Shown here piece after piece: positions 12,612-22,530 of a stretch of 64,000 bases of DNA. The stretch's first letter is position 1; every line of letters starts with the position of its first letter. The notes below the pieces were generated by a model. That model had not been told where the DNA came from. It saw only the letters and a program-made list of their open reading frames with translations, and searched no databases. Position numbers and translations under genes: made by a program. The stretch covers positions 34,912,934 through 34,976,933 of the forward strand of contig NC_063151.1 of the NCBI RefSeq assembly GCF_020921035.1, read 5' to 3'. The DNA comes from Rhodamnia argentea. Lineage: Eukaryota > Streptophyta > Magnoliopsida > Myrtales > Myrtaceae.

Positions 12612-12720
12612 AAGCACCGAAAGAGAGAAGGTTTCCAAAAAAAAAAACCTGCATTGGCTTGCGTTTGCTTCTGATGCTGGTGACAGTGCAAAAGTTTGAT
12701 AGGTAATCGAGTGCCCCCAT
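11533..12720 (-). CDS. Heavy-metal-associated isoprenylated plant protein (HIPP)
   Basis: Exons 12649-12720, 12303-12378 and 11533-11831 encode 148 residues. The HMA domain starts TVEIKVKMDCDGC at residue 25 with the metal-binding M-x-C-x-x-C at 32-37. The C-terminus ends C-S-I-M, a CaaX box for farnesylation, so the protein should sit at a membrane or in the nucleus and bind metal ions such as cadmium, copper or zinc. Start MGALDYLSNF and the segment NRKQSRVKVSGYVDPNKVLK match the HIPP20-24 branch from memory. Length and the three-exon layout are usual for the family. The leader, intron 1 and intron 2 are full of (GA)n tracts. A TATA-like TATATAAA (minus strand) lies about 120 bases upstream of the start. 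Confidence 0.95.
12244..12281. repeat. (GA)n tract in HIPP intron 2
   Basis: About 19 GA units followed by GGGA repeats, ending some 20 bases from the donor site of exon 2 of the minus-strand HIPP gene. Confidence 0.95.
12537..12606. repeat. (GA)n tract in HIPP intron 1
   Basis: A run of over 30 GA units, almost uninterrupted, in the first intron of the HIPP gene, where it reads as (CT)n on the sense strand. A shorter tract lies at 12452-12468. Confidence 0.95.
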
Positions 12721-12779
12721 CTTCCTCCTCCTCCTCGTCCTCTTTCCCTTTACCACAAAGCTTTCTCCAAAATATGACA

Positions 12780-12799
12780 GAGAGAGAGAGAGAGAGAGG
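12780..12799. repeat. (GA)n tract in HIPP leader/promoter
   Basis: Ten GA units, 60 bases upstream of the HIPP start codon and just downstream of its TATA-like box, so it is probably in the 5' untranslated region as a CT tract. Confidence 0.9.
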
Positions 12800-12841
12800 C
12801 TCTAATTCATAGTCCTATTCTCTCTGCTGAGAAATGAGTGT

Positions 12842-12848
12842 TTATATA
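12842..12848 (-). promoter_or_regulatory. TATA box of HIPP gene
   Basis: Minus-strand TATATAA, 122 bases upstream of the start codon. A start site about 30 bases downstream would give a leader of about 90 bases. Confidence 0.5.
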
Positions 12849-12849
12849 G

Positions 12850-13672
12850 GTAGAGTATTTAGTATCTCTCCGTTGGTTCTATAAGAAAAAGGGTGGGGTT
12901 GTGTGGGCATGAACCCGCTGGGCTTTGAAAATTAAAGTGTGAGGTTCAAAAGCAAAATTTGAAAAAGAAGAAGAGGCCCACTAGGCCCCCCAAGGTTTGT
13001 GCCCAGAAATCATGAGAGGCAATAGTGCTCTGTTTGGAGTTTTGATGGTCTCATTGTTTATCTTGAGTTTGTAGGTTATTCGGAAAATGTTGTAAAGTCC
13101 TTGCATGGTTTGCTTTTTTCATTAGTTTATGTGATGATTGTTGGTTTGAACAAATCATTACATGTACCAACTGTACTTATTCAAGTTTCAATTCGCAAGA
13201 CGCGGTTGGACTTCTTTACGAAATATCTCGTAAAAGCGTTGTTTAGACACTGGTGTGATTTATAGTATCGCCAAGAAATTGACAGTTCTTAGTTTAGCAG
13301 CTATTTCCTCATATATTTTGAGGTTGAATTGGTTATTCCATAAATTTGAGTGAAGAATATGGTAGCAACTGCATTAACGAGTGGATCGGACTAAGTCTTT
13401 TGGAATTGTCTTTTGGAATTGGCATATGATGAATTCTCTCTACTGGTTTAGCAACCTGTGTTTCGCATTATTTATCACGAAGATGCAGAATTAAGTTTAG
13501 AAAGATATTGCAGGACAAGCGTAACAGAATCTGCATAATTTACACATCAATGATAATCCTACAATTATGCACAACACACTAACTAGTTAATTCATAGAAT
13601 TTACCACGCTCAACTTGACATAACCACTAGAATATCAACAAGTGCAACAGGCGAGCTGCAGTTCCTAGTGAA
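12850..13672. other. Intergenic between HIPP and EAF genes
   Basis: Promoter side of HIPP and 3' flank of EAF, both on the minus strand. No further gene or repeat recognised. Confidence 0.5.
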
Positions 13673-15820
13673 CTAAATTGAGGTCACTGAGTCACCATCA
13701 CTACTTTCACTGTCACTGCCACTACTGCCACTTCCGCTCCTACTCCCACTGTCACTGCTACTGACGCTACTGCTGTCACTGCCCTCACTCTCACTGCTAC
13801 TGCTTGAAGTCGAAGATTGCTCCCGTCGTTCGCCCGCAACCTGGGCTCCGAGAGCTTCAGCCGCATCACAACCCAGATTGCCTTCGTCATCGCTAACATC
13901 TACATTGGCAATCTCATCATCATCTTCATCCTGATGGGGTACATTGATGTCGATGCTGCTGTGAATTTCTCTTCTGGAAAGATTTTCATCCTTTGTTGCT
14001 TCATGGCCATCTCCACTGTCGATAATGTCAAGATGTGCCTCTAGTTCATGATTAGTCAGGTCAGTCGATCCCTTTGGGGCGCTAGAACTTGGAGGTAGCG
14101 TATCAGCAGTATTTTCATCTTCAGGTTTCAAATCTGCGAAGCAGACATGTACATAGTCACCTTATGTCAAATAGAACTAAGTATTGGGGAAGCGAACAGA
14201 CTCTGCCATGATCGTGATGTGATAGTGTCTCAATTCGGATTTTCCAAATTACCTTCCATTGGGCATTTTTTGCTTATCCTAGTCCTAGTCGACTATCAAC
14301 ACAGTCCTGAGTATTCAATTAAGAAAGCCACCGAGAAAGCTATTATTGCACCTAAGACCAACCAATTGCACCAGTTCACACAGCTATACAGTTTATGCTA
14401 GATAGCGTTATGAACACGGTCAGAGAGAAAATATAAATCATCAACCATCATCAAGATGTTGTGATCATTCATGAGCATAGCAATTTAAACATACCTACTG
14501 CCTCCGAATTGTCCATGTCAATCCTCTCCACTTCAACCTGTTGGAATACGACGGAGTTCAGAATGTCAACATACAATGTCATTATGTGGCGTTCAAAAAA
14601 TACTGGTACAACTTTCACAAGAAGGTACACAACAGACTAACAGAAGATACTAATAATACTATATGCAGCCTACGCCCACATAGAGAGTTCCCACTTGTTT
14701 GAGCAAAGCATAACAGTGCCCATAAAGAAGGTATCTATTGGAATGAGCTATATCCATAGGATGATCTTTCCTTCAGATGGAAGTATGATTAAAAACACCT
14801 TCACTGCTCTAATCAAAATCACACCTCATACGCCTCATATGAGTTACGAAGCCGTAATTTTAGTGCCTCAAGAAACACACACCAAAAAATAAAACTCACC
14901 GGCATGTGTTGAGCCTCATCCTTGTTGAAATTCTGAAGGTTTGCTGCATTACCATCTGGCGGAGAACTAGATTCAACAGCTGGACCAACTGCTACTGCAG
15001 CTGCAGACTCACCGGGCACCCGCATGTGCCTCAACCGCTTCACTGCCCGATGCAACCGCTCCAGACGGAAGGTCTCACCATCAAAAAACAGAACCGCATC
15101 GTTATCCTTGTAATCCTCGCCAACTCCATCGAAGACCACCTTAGGCTTTCCGTGTTGGTTGTTCTGAAACTCCACAGAGACCCGGTTGTCCTTCTTCTTG
15201 CGAAGCAATCCAGGTTGGTTCTTATCAACAGAAGCCGGCTTAAATTCATCTGCACAGCACGTACTATACAAGTCAAACAACTAATAAAGCTAACAATAGT
15301 ACTATTTGCACAGTCCACGCATCCAAACAACACTTGGGAGGTAGAGGATCTAACAACTTAAACGGCCTCCCAGTAACAGCTAGTTTTACTTTGAAAAGGA
15401 GGTACCATCACTAGAAAACCAGAAACCATACAAGGAAGGTCCTTTCCACCTCTATAGAGAAGAGAGCGGTAAACTTGTATTCTGCAACCGAGTTATCCAT
15501 TGGGAAGTTCGGTTGGTTCCTCTCCCCCTCGACTCTCACATATACTAAGCATCTTGTCACTATTCCAACTATTTCCGCGTGCTACGCCACCAGAACAGAC
15601 ATACCTGGTAGCACAAATAGATCCTGCATTTGCTTTTCTTCCCAATAGAAACGCGAAAAGTTACAGAAAGGACGAGGAAAATTCGGAGAACTTGAAGCTA
15701 CATACATCGTAAAGTGCAGAACTTGGAAGAGGGATGGTGGTGTCCGAAGGACGGACCAAGGCTGATGTTGTACCATCTATCCGGCACGGGAGCGATGCTC
15801 GGCTCGTCCTCTTTGCTCAT
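13673..15820 (-). CDS. EAF: EAF-type RNA polymerase II elongation factor (ELL-associated factor)
   Basis: Exons 15706-15820, 14900-15249, 14495-14537 and 13673-14133 give 322 residues. The N-terminal EAF domain begins DRWYNISLGPSF (residue 14) and continues through KFCTLRYEFKPASVDK, RVSVEFQNNQHGKPKVVFDG and DAVLFFDGETFRLERLHRAV, all characteristic of the family. The rest is disordered: an acidic segment, then a Ser/Asp/Glu/Gly-rich tail of about 50 residues, as expected of a transactivation-type tail. In animals and fission yeast EAF partners ELL to stimulate Pol II elongation; the plant role is less clear. The start MSKEDEPS is chosen because the frame reads straight into the domain. The gene is divergent from the next gene, with 397 bases between start codons. 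Confidence 0.95.
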
Positions 15821-16217
15821 GCTGGCGATGTTCTTCGCCACCTTCGCATCACGGAATCGAAAGCCCCAAATTCTAGGGTTCTTGTTGGGCGCTGGAAGTT
15901 AGGTCAAAGCAACATTGAATTGAATTTTCGGAGGAAAGGGTCGCAGGGGCATTGTCGTCCTTCCGGTCGCCACTCACTTGACGGTAAGTAACGGTAAAAA
16001 CTAATAACCGCCTGGGGCTTGACTGGGCCGTAGGAAATAGACGGCGAGGCCCACTCTAGAAGGAGCTTAGTAAATCGTGATTAGCCTTCGATTACCTCAA
16101 ATGTTCCCTTAATCATGTATTAACATCGTCAGCTAAACGGTCAACATCAGACCTGCTCCATACTATGGACCCAGTAGTAATCTGAGCCGAGCCTTCTCTG
16201 TCGAGGGACGAAAGAAG
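15821..16217. promoter_or_regulatory. Shared divergent promoter of EAF and the Cys/His-rich protein gene
   Basis: The start codons of the minus-strand EAF gene and the plus-strand gene at 16218 are only 397 bases apart, so this stretch must hold both leaders and promoters. I see no clear TATA box for either, as is common in bidirectional housekeeping promoters. Confidence 0.55.
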
Positions 16218-18204
16218 ATGGCTCTCACTTTCTCCCGTTCACTCAGCCACTCGCCATCACTGCCGCAGTTACAGAGCTCGGCATCATCGATTCCGCTTCG
16301 CAGACCGCTCAAAACGCGGACCAGTGCCGCCTCCACAAGACTCTTCGCCGTCCGATGTTGCTCTATTTCAGGTCCCGGCAAGAACGACCTCAGGACGTGC
16401 AGGAATTGCAAGACCCAGTTCGACCCTTCCCTCAACCACCCTCGTGCTTGTCGCTTTCACACCGCCCACTTCGGAGGTCGATTGCTTGCTCTCCCATGTC
16501 TCCCGCTCTTTTTCTTGTTTCGGTAGACTCTGAGACTTCGTTATTGTCCTTATCCAACTTCCAAGATATTTGGTCGGAAGATTTTGGTAATTTTCGGGAA
16601 AATGGACGAGCTGGCGATTTTGATTCTTTGGCGGAGTTTGGGAATTATGGTGGCGAAATGCTCGAGTCAAGGATTTAGCTGTAGCTGGCGGTGTGGTGGT
16701 ACAAATGGCCCAAATCCACTTAATTTATTCACCCCTTCCCCAAACCCTTCTTTTTGGGCATGATTTGGGTGAGTGTGCTTGTGCAAGGCCAGAGGTTGAT
16801 TCAAGAACTTTATGCTGCTAGAAGGCGCATCCAATTAGATAATATGTATTAGCCGATCCTTTAGAATCAGCTGAACTCTAGAAATGATTTGATGGCGAAT
16901 TGCAATTACATGGATAGGATGAACAAAATCGAAAAACCCTGCTGCGGAACTACCGAGCAGGCAAGATCGGTCGTCAATCAAGTGAGGTTACAGGACTTGA
17001 AAATGATTCTGATGCCATGATACCCAGCTGTTTGTTCCAATTTGTAGAAAATTCATAAATGTTCATCAAGCATATTGCTTGATAGATCACTGATGGTCCA
17101 TCTCACTTGGGTCGAGGTACTTTCACACTTCGGTGCACTTATACATTTTGGATTAAGAGCTTCTGATTTCTAGTACCTTAAATGCTCGATCAGCCTCCAG
17201 GATGAAAGCACGCTGCCTGGGCTTTTCTCAAATAGACAGTGCAAACTGTAAATTATATCCGAAGTGCAATGTCTCAATTTTCTGCAAACAGTGAATGAGA
17301 AAACGGAACCTTTTTTAACATAAATTATTAAAAATGAACTTCCTGTATTTCATTTTGCTTTAGAAGGTCTACAATGTTGAAATTTTAAGCATCTTTCGTA
17401 TCTGATCCTGCTTTATCGGTTGTTCTCTTTTAACAAGCTTTCTAAGCATGACCAATGAAACACTTCAAGTATAAGCATTGTAGGCTTTTGCATACATATC
17501 AGTCTGGTAATTGGTGGAAGTGGTGGTCAACTCTACCAAGATTTCCTTACTAGCAGAAAGTTCAGTAGAACTTGTATTATATACTCGAGTACTATCAACT
17601 GAAGCACAATAGTTCATCTTTGTGCCACTGTTGCTATACATGCTTAAAATTGATAGTTACCATAATCTTGAATGGAATCTATAAAATTTCCAAAGTATCA
17701 TGTATTACTGGAAATACGCCCATCGGAGTGCGGTGAAGCCCATGATCTTGTTACTCAAATTGGATGATTATCAGCCGAGATTACATAAACCATGCATTGT
17801 GCTAAACAGTTGCTTGATGATCTCAGTTAATGACATGTATGAAACCAGCCTATCGTTCTAGATTTCAGCTCATGCCCAACTTTAAAAGTCTGGTTATGGA
17901 AAATAAGACGTGTATTCCTTATAATCGCCAATACACTGTTTTTGAACGATTTGAGCCAGTTTGTCTGTTTATGTTGTCATTTGTCTCATGTGCATTTTCA
18001 TGTGAGGGGTGATCCAACGTGTAATATTTTGTGCTGTTCATTTCTTCAGGGGAAACAAGGAGGAAGTTTGAGAGTGTGTACAGTGGAGGCACCATGGATA
18101 CTCCAAACTCAGGCAAAGTTTTTCAATATTGGCACTGCTGTGGATCCGAAGATCCCTTTGACCCTGGGTGCACCGCTGCTCCTCATGCCTCATATGATGA
18201 CTAG
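16218..18204 (+). CDS. Small plastid-type Cys/His-rich protein, CHORD-like pattern
   Basis: Exons 16218-16476 and 18050-18204, separated by a 1573-base intron, encode 137 residues. Residues 1-50 are rich in Ser, Leu and Arg with almost no acid, like a plastid or mitochondrial transit peptide. The rest is dense in possible zinc ligands: C61-x2-C64, C78, H81, H84, then W114-H-C-C117, C127 and H132. The order C..C..F...C..H...W.CC...PGC...H resembles the CHORD zinc-binding fold, although spacing and N-terminal ligands are not standard. I recognise this as a conserved plant type but not a named function. The protein end PHASYDD is reached in frame after the junction, which supports the intron. 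Confidence 0.8.
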
Positions 18205-20146
18205 TACAGCTCTTTCTTTTCTTTTGTTCAATCGATTGTTCAATTGATTCTTGTTGGATATGTGCATAAAGCCAAATCCTTTTGATGGTAAAATTATTTG
18301 CCTGTCTTGGTTTGGCTGTAACTCTAATACTGATCGATGTCAGAACGATTAATTCTTTGGTTCTCTCGGGACCCCTCCCTCAATCATTCGTTCTTGAGGA
18401 AATTGCGTCATATTTTGTTTAGTGAGAGAATAGTCATTCAGCTCAAGCTGCCTTCTTGATGCACATTCTGCGGCAAAACAGGCATATATTCATTACTGAT
18501 TCATGTCAATTGCCTTTTCCTTCTTTGCGCCTTCTTTGTATTTTATCTCATCAGTAGAAATTAGTCTTTTGGTCCGTAACCACCATAAGTTCTACTGTAG
18601 ACAGAATTCGACTGCAGACGAGATGTATATGAAGGAACTCATTTTATTGTCCTCTTTCACAACTCAATGAAATCCTGTTTAGCAACTGTAGGCACCCTAA
18701 TAAAGTTAACTTTGATGCTAGTTAAACATGTGGGTGTCAACAGCGAAAGAGTAAACAGTATGTTGGCCAACGCATGTGATCTGAATACGGTCAATAACCA
18801 AAACAAAAACATTGTCCGTGGAAGCCAATAGTATTAAGTAGACAAGGTGGGAATTGTTTTTTGTCTTTCGACTAATAGCCTAGCCGTAGCCACGTTAGTC
18901 AATTCATGCCGGTTGAGTCGTAGAAACGTTGGCATTGACAAGGTGAAGTTTGAATGGAATCTGGAATCAAATCAACTGCAAGTATCGGGAACAATTATTG
19001 CAGTTTAATCTTTCAGAAGGTGATTTGTGCTGTCGTCGGTGCACTCATTCCATCATTTTTAAAATCTAATCAAATTCTTGTTCCTATTCCGACACACAAT
19101 CGTTCGTCAATACGAAGTACGAGGACTACAATGTTTGGCCACGATTGTTGATCAGTCGAATTGCGATAATTTTCACAGCATAGGTTGTGCGACCCCCATC
19201 TAGTCTGCGACATAGCGAAACAGTAACTCACTGAAATACTGAATTGAAGTACTCAATAATGCTGAGCTAATTCGGCATTTAATAAGAAGATAGAACTAAA
19301 TATCAGTCCAATAATGTCATAATATGTTGATTACATATCCTGCAGAAAACATGTTACCATTGTGAAAGAGCCGAATGATTCCAATGAACTAACTACTCAC
19401 CCCACTCAGTACATGCATTTCAACCACTAAACTTAAGGAATTAGGCATTCCATTCATTGCAGTCTCACTTATTCAACAATTGAGATGCACTTAGAACTGG
19501 AATGATCTCGTCTTAACGTGCGTATTCAATAGAGAGAGCCTACATCACAAATGGTTAAGATCATTCAATAATTTAAAACGGATCGAAAACGTACTTTAGT
19601 GCATTACTTGAAATAGGAAAACGAGCACAGTAACAAGAATGATAAATGGGAGAAAATCGAAAACAAGTGGCGGGATTTGAATTCTTGACCCGCGCTTTGT
19701 TATCACGTTAAATATACCTTCTTTTTTTTTGGTAAAGCTTAAGTCGCTAGGAAACTGTTGACTTTGAACTTACTATATGTTTTGCTTGACGTTATTGTTG
19801 ATGCCTTAAAATTATCTCCGTTGGAATCTGCAGTTTTAATTTGTTTTGTGTATAGTCAACTCTACGGCTTAAGTGGGGGAGTTACTAACTAAGGAGATGG
19901 CCCAATCATTAATTCAATTAAATACTGAAATCGCCGACCATTGCCGTCATTCAGATTCCCAGAGCACCGTTCCCTTACATCTTATTGACAAGTGGACGGC
20001 CGAGATTAAACAGTTTCAGATCAGCATTTGTTTTAGCTCCAGCGCAACGCGGAAACGACACGTGTCCTTAACCGAAGCTTGGTCCCCAACTTCCTAGTCC
20101 GGCGTCTCAGTCTCAGGAAAATCCGTTTATTTTAATCATCACAGAC
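18205..20146. other. Intergenic, nothing recognised
   Basis: About 1.9 kb with only short chance frames. The first part is probably 3' untranslated sequence. The last 100 bases are promoter of the following gene. Confidence 0.4.
20058..20065. promoter_or_regulatory. G-box / ABRE-like ACACGTGT
   Basis: The palindromic CACGTG core with ACACGTGTCC context lies about 90 bases upstream of the TATA box of the plastid membrane protein gene. This is the binding site type for bZIP and bHLH factors, suggesting light or abscisic-acid responsiveness (inference). Confidence 0.55.
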
Positions 20147-20154
20147 TATAAATA
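20147..20154 (+). promoter_or_regulatory. TATA box (TATAAATA)
   Basis: A consensus TATAAATA 74 bases upstream of the start codon at 20228, giving a likely leader of about 45 bases. Confidence 0.7.
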
Positions 20155-20227
20155 CAGAACCAATCCTCTGTTTCTTCCATCAACACGTTCTCACAAAACT
20201 AAACTCGACTCTACGCAAGATCTCTCA

Positions 20228-20695
20228 ATGGAATCGACTTCACTCTGTTCTTCTTCACCATTCCTCCCCTTGAATTTCACTACCCGCCAATCCCACCGCC
20301 CGAGATTTAGTCCATTCGCGTCCCGAGGAAGGAAGCACGACGCCGTGGTTTTGGCTGCGAGACGCGACAGCAATGAGGGGGGTTGCAGCGGGCGGCTCGC
20401 CGACGAGGGCATGATAATCCTGAGGAAGCGGATTCACGAGATGAAGATGATTGAGCGCAATTACGAGCCCCCCAAGGATTGGATGGAGTGGGAGAAGAAA
20501 TACTACACTTGCTACGACGAGTACGTGTGCAAGTTCGTCGGCGTGTTGCAGTCTCGATTGATGAGCACTAGGCCGAGCGTGGCTGTCGGGATGCTAGCTT
20601 TCATGATGATGAGCATCCCGGTTTCGACAGCGGTGATCTTATCGAGAGCAGTCGAAGTGGCCATCAGGGCTTGGTCGGCCGTTAGTTTGAATTGA
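20228..20695 (+). CDS. Predicted plastid membrane protein, function unknown
   Basis: A single-exon gene of 155 residues. Residues 1-45 are rich in Ser, Thr, Pro and Arg, as in a chloroplast transit peptide. A charged central part follows, with the segments ILRKRIHEMKMIERNYEPP and WMEWEKKYY (residues about 62-92). Residues about 115-140 form one hydrophobic span with an unusual run of methionines (LAFMMMSIP). I recall uncharacterised plant proteins with the same central WMEWE block, but no assigned function. A good TATA box at the right distance and a G-box support a real promoter. Confidence 0.75.
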   Translation: MESTSLCSSSPFLPLNFTTRQSHRPRFSPFASRGRKHDAVVLAARRDSNEGGCSGRLADEGMIILRKRIHEMKMIERNYEPPKDWMEWEKKYYTCYDEYVCKFVGVLQSRLMSTRPSVAVGMLAFMMMSIPVSTAVILSRAVEVAIRAWSAVSLN

Positions 20696-21054
20696 AATGT
20701 ACATAGAACAGATTAGATGCCAAGTGAAGCGATAGTGACAACTTTTTTGCCTTCCCACGCTTTGGTCTTGGGGCAGAACTTCCTTTTCTGCTTGTATTTG
20801 GATCAAGTGAGGAACTTCTTTTGATTTACTGTACGAATCTTGATGCACCAAATCTAAGATTGATTATATTTCATTAGTATGAAACGTGTAGATTATTCTG
20901 GTCGAACGAGGATAGAGCATGTGTGCTCTGTCTGAAAATTAACAAGAATGTGATTCTTAATTGGCCTCCGGCATCAACCACGCTTGCTGCTCCTGAGTCC
21001 TGATACGCCTCCATTGAGCCCGTCTCCGACTTGTATTGTATCTGATCACAAGCG
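20696..21054. other. Convergent 3' flanks
   Basis: Space between the stop codon of the plastid protein gene and the stop of the minus-strand SABATH relic. Nothing else recognised. Confidence 0.5.
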
Positions 21055-22530
21055 CTACAGGAGGATGAAAGTCTCGGCCTTCCGATTATACGAAGGGTCT
21101 GCAAAGACGGACGATTCTTTGACCTTCTTCCGGAAGTGTTCGAACACGGGGTCAACCATTTCTCCCCCGAAATGCGCCTTTATGAGCCCCTCCCAGCCGG
21201 CTCTGAAGTGCATCATGGTCACATCGGCCATCACTTCAGATGCCTCCGGATGCGGCAGACGAACCAACGGACCCATCCTCTCCATGTTGAATTGCCCATT
21301 TCGCTTCACCAGGGCCTCCATCTCCGCCAAAGTCGGATGGTAAAGGGGCAAGTTGAATGAGTGGATTTTCTCTTCACAGGGCAGTCCCTTCAGGATTAAA
21401 ACACCAAATCAAGGATGAAATTGACCATTTGACAGTTTCTTGTACATTTGATCGCATATTTCTCTCTTCTAACTGTAAACATCACCATGCAATTTGAACT
21501 TTTTATAACCTTAGAAGCTCTCACGTTTTGGACCAGGATACTTGTTGAATATAAGCATACTCAAATCAGACGAGAATGCAAACAGGGCAAGCGTGACCCG
21601 AATTAATTCACGCAAAAAAAATTACAGCTTTGTGTAGCGAAATGACCATCTTTGTGAACTTCATCTAGACAAACCCCAAATAATGTTGTGGACGCATGAG
21701 AAGTAAATCTCGGCGTTGCAAAGACTTACAGAGCTCACGAGATCCATGAGAGCAGATTCCATAAGCTACATGAGCGCATCAATAGTGCATTTGGAACAAG
21801 TCGGTGTGGTTGGAATGAGAATGGCCATTAGTCCTCCAGAGACCAGCTCTGCTGCTCTTGCATTCAAGAAAATCTCCATGTCATTCACGAATTGCTCGTG
21901 GTAAGCCTCCACGACCTCTTGTGGCGGCGTTTGCTGTGTGAATCCTCCCCTTGTTCCAAGTTGAAGACCCTGCTTCTGTTACTTGCAGCGGCACTCTCGA
22001 TAGGAGTGCATAAGATGAATTGATGAATTGAAGAGAAGCCCTTGGGAATAATCGACCGTGGAAAGAGCCCGGCACAGCGGAATCATGGTAAGCTTTTTCC
22101 ATGGGGAGGGACTTGAATAGCTTGTTGAAATCGTTGGTGACTTGGTCATTAAGGAAAGCTTGGAACTCGAGGTTCTTCAAATCAAATCAAGACCCTGAGA
22201 TTGGCACTTGTGCTTGATACATTCTATAACTCTTTCCACGACAAAGTACGTGTTTGGACCGACGGAACATCCTAAGTCTGCTATCCTGAATATCGATGAA
22301 GTTGAGATTAACGCCCCCACATCAAGCTTCTCTGTGATCATCTCGTCAATCATTTTCAAGGCAACATCTATGCCTCTTCTCTGCAAACAATACATACAAC
22401 TTAGACTGATTATGAAGGAAACAGAACATAGAGGTTAGACTAACTACGTTGAACTTACCTGCAAGAAAGAACTGTGGGAGTAACTGTAGATGCCGCCACC
22501 ATTCATGGGGAAGGACTCAACACTGGCCAT
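21055..22530 (-). pseudogene. SABATH-family carboxyl methyltransferase pseudogene
   Basis: Three exon remnants match the SABATH family (SAM-dependent methylation of salicylate, benzoate, jasmonate and similar acids): exon 1 22459-22530 (MASVESFPMNGGGIYSYS, holding the SAM/substrate Gln-containing start), exon 2 about 21730-22380 with the SAM site IADLGCSVGPNT and later EFQAFLNDQVTNDFN and VPGSFHGRLFP, and exon 3 about 21055-21387 (FNLPLYHPTLAEM to ETFILL stop). The exon layout is that of working genes. Exon 2 has lost the frame after CQSQGLDL near 22180 and again after IHTANA near 21905, carries an in-frame TAG after DALM, and lacks two residues in SSYAL-LSRVP where family members have H/M-W; that Trp holds the substrate carboxylate. 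Most motifs remain recognisable, so inactivation seems fairly recent. Confidence 0.85.

Noticed and set aside
12392-12756. Ser-Leu repeat frames
   Set aside because: They are translations of (GA)n microsatellites inside HIPP introns.
19670-19720. GGGATTTGAATTC resembling a tRNA T-loop or SINE box
   Set aside because: No cloverleaf, B-box spacing or A-rich tail could be found.
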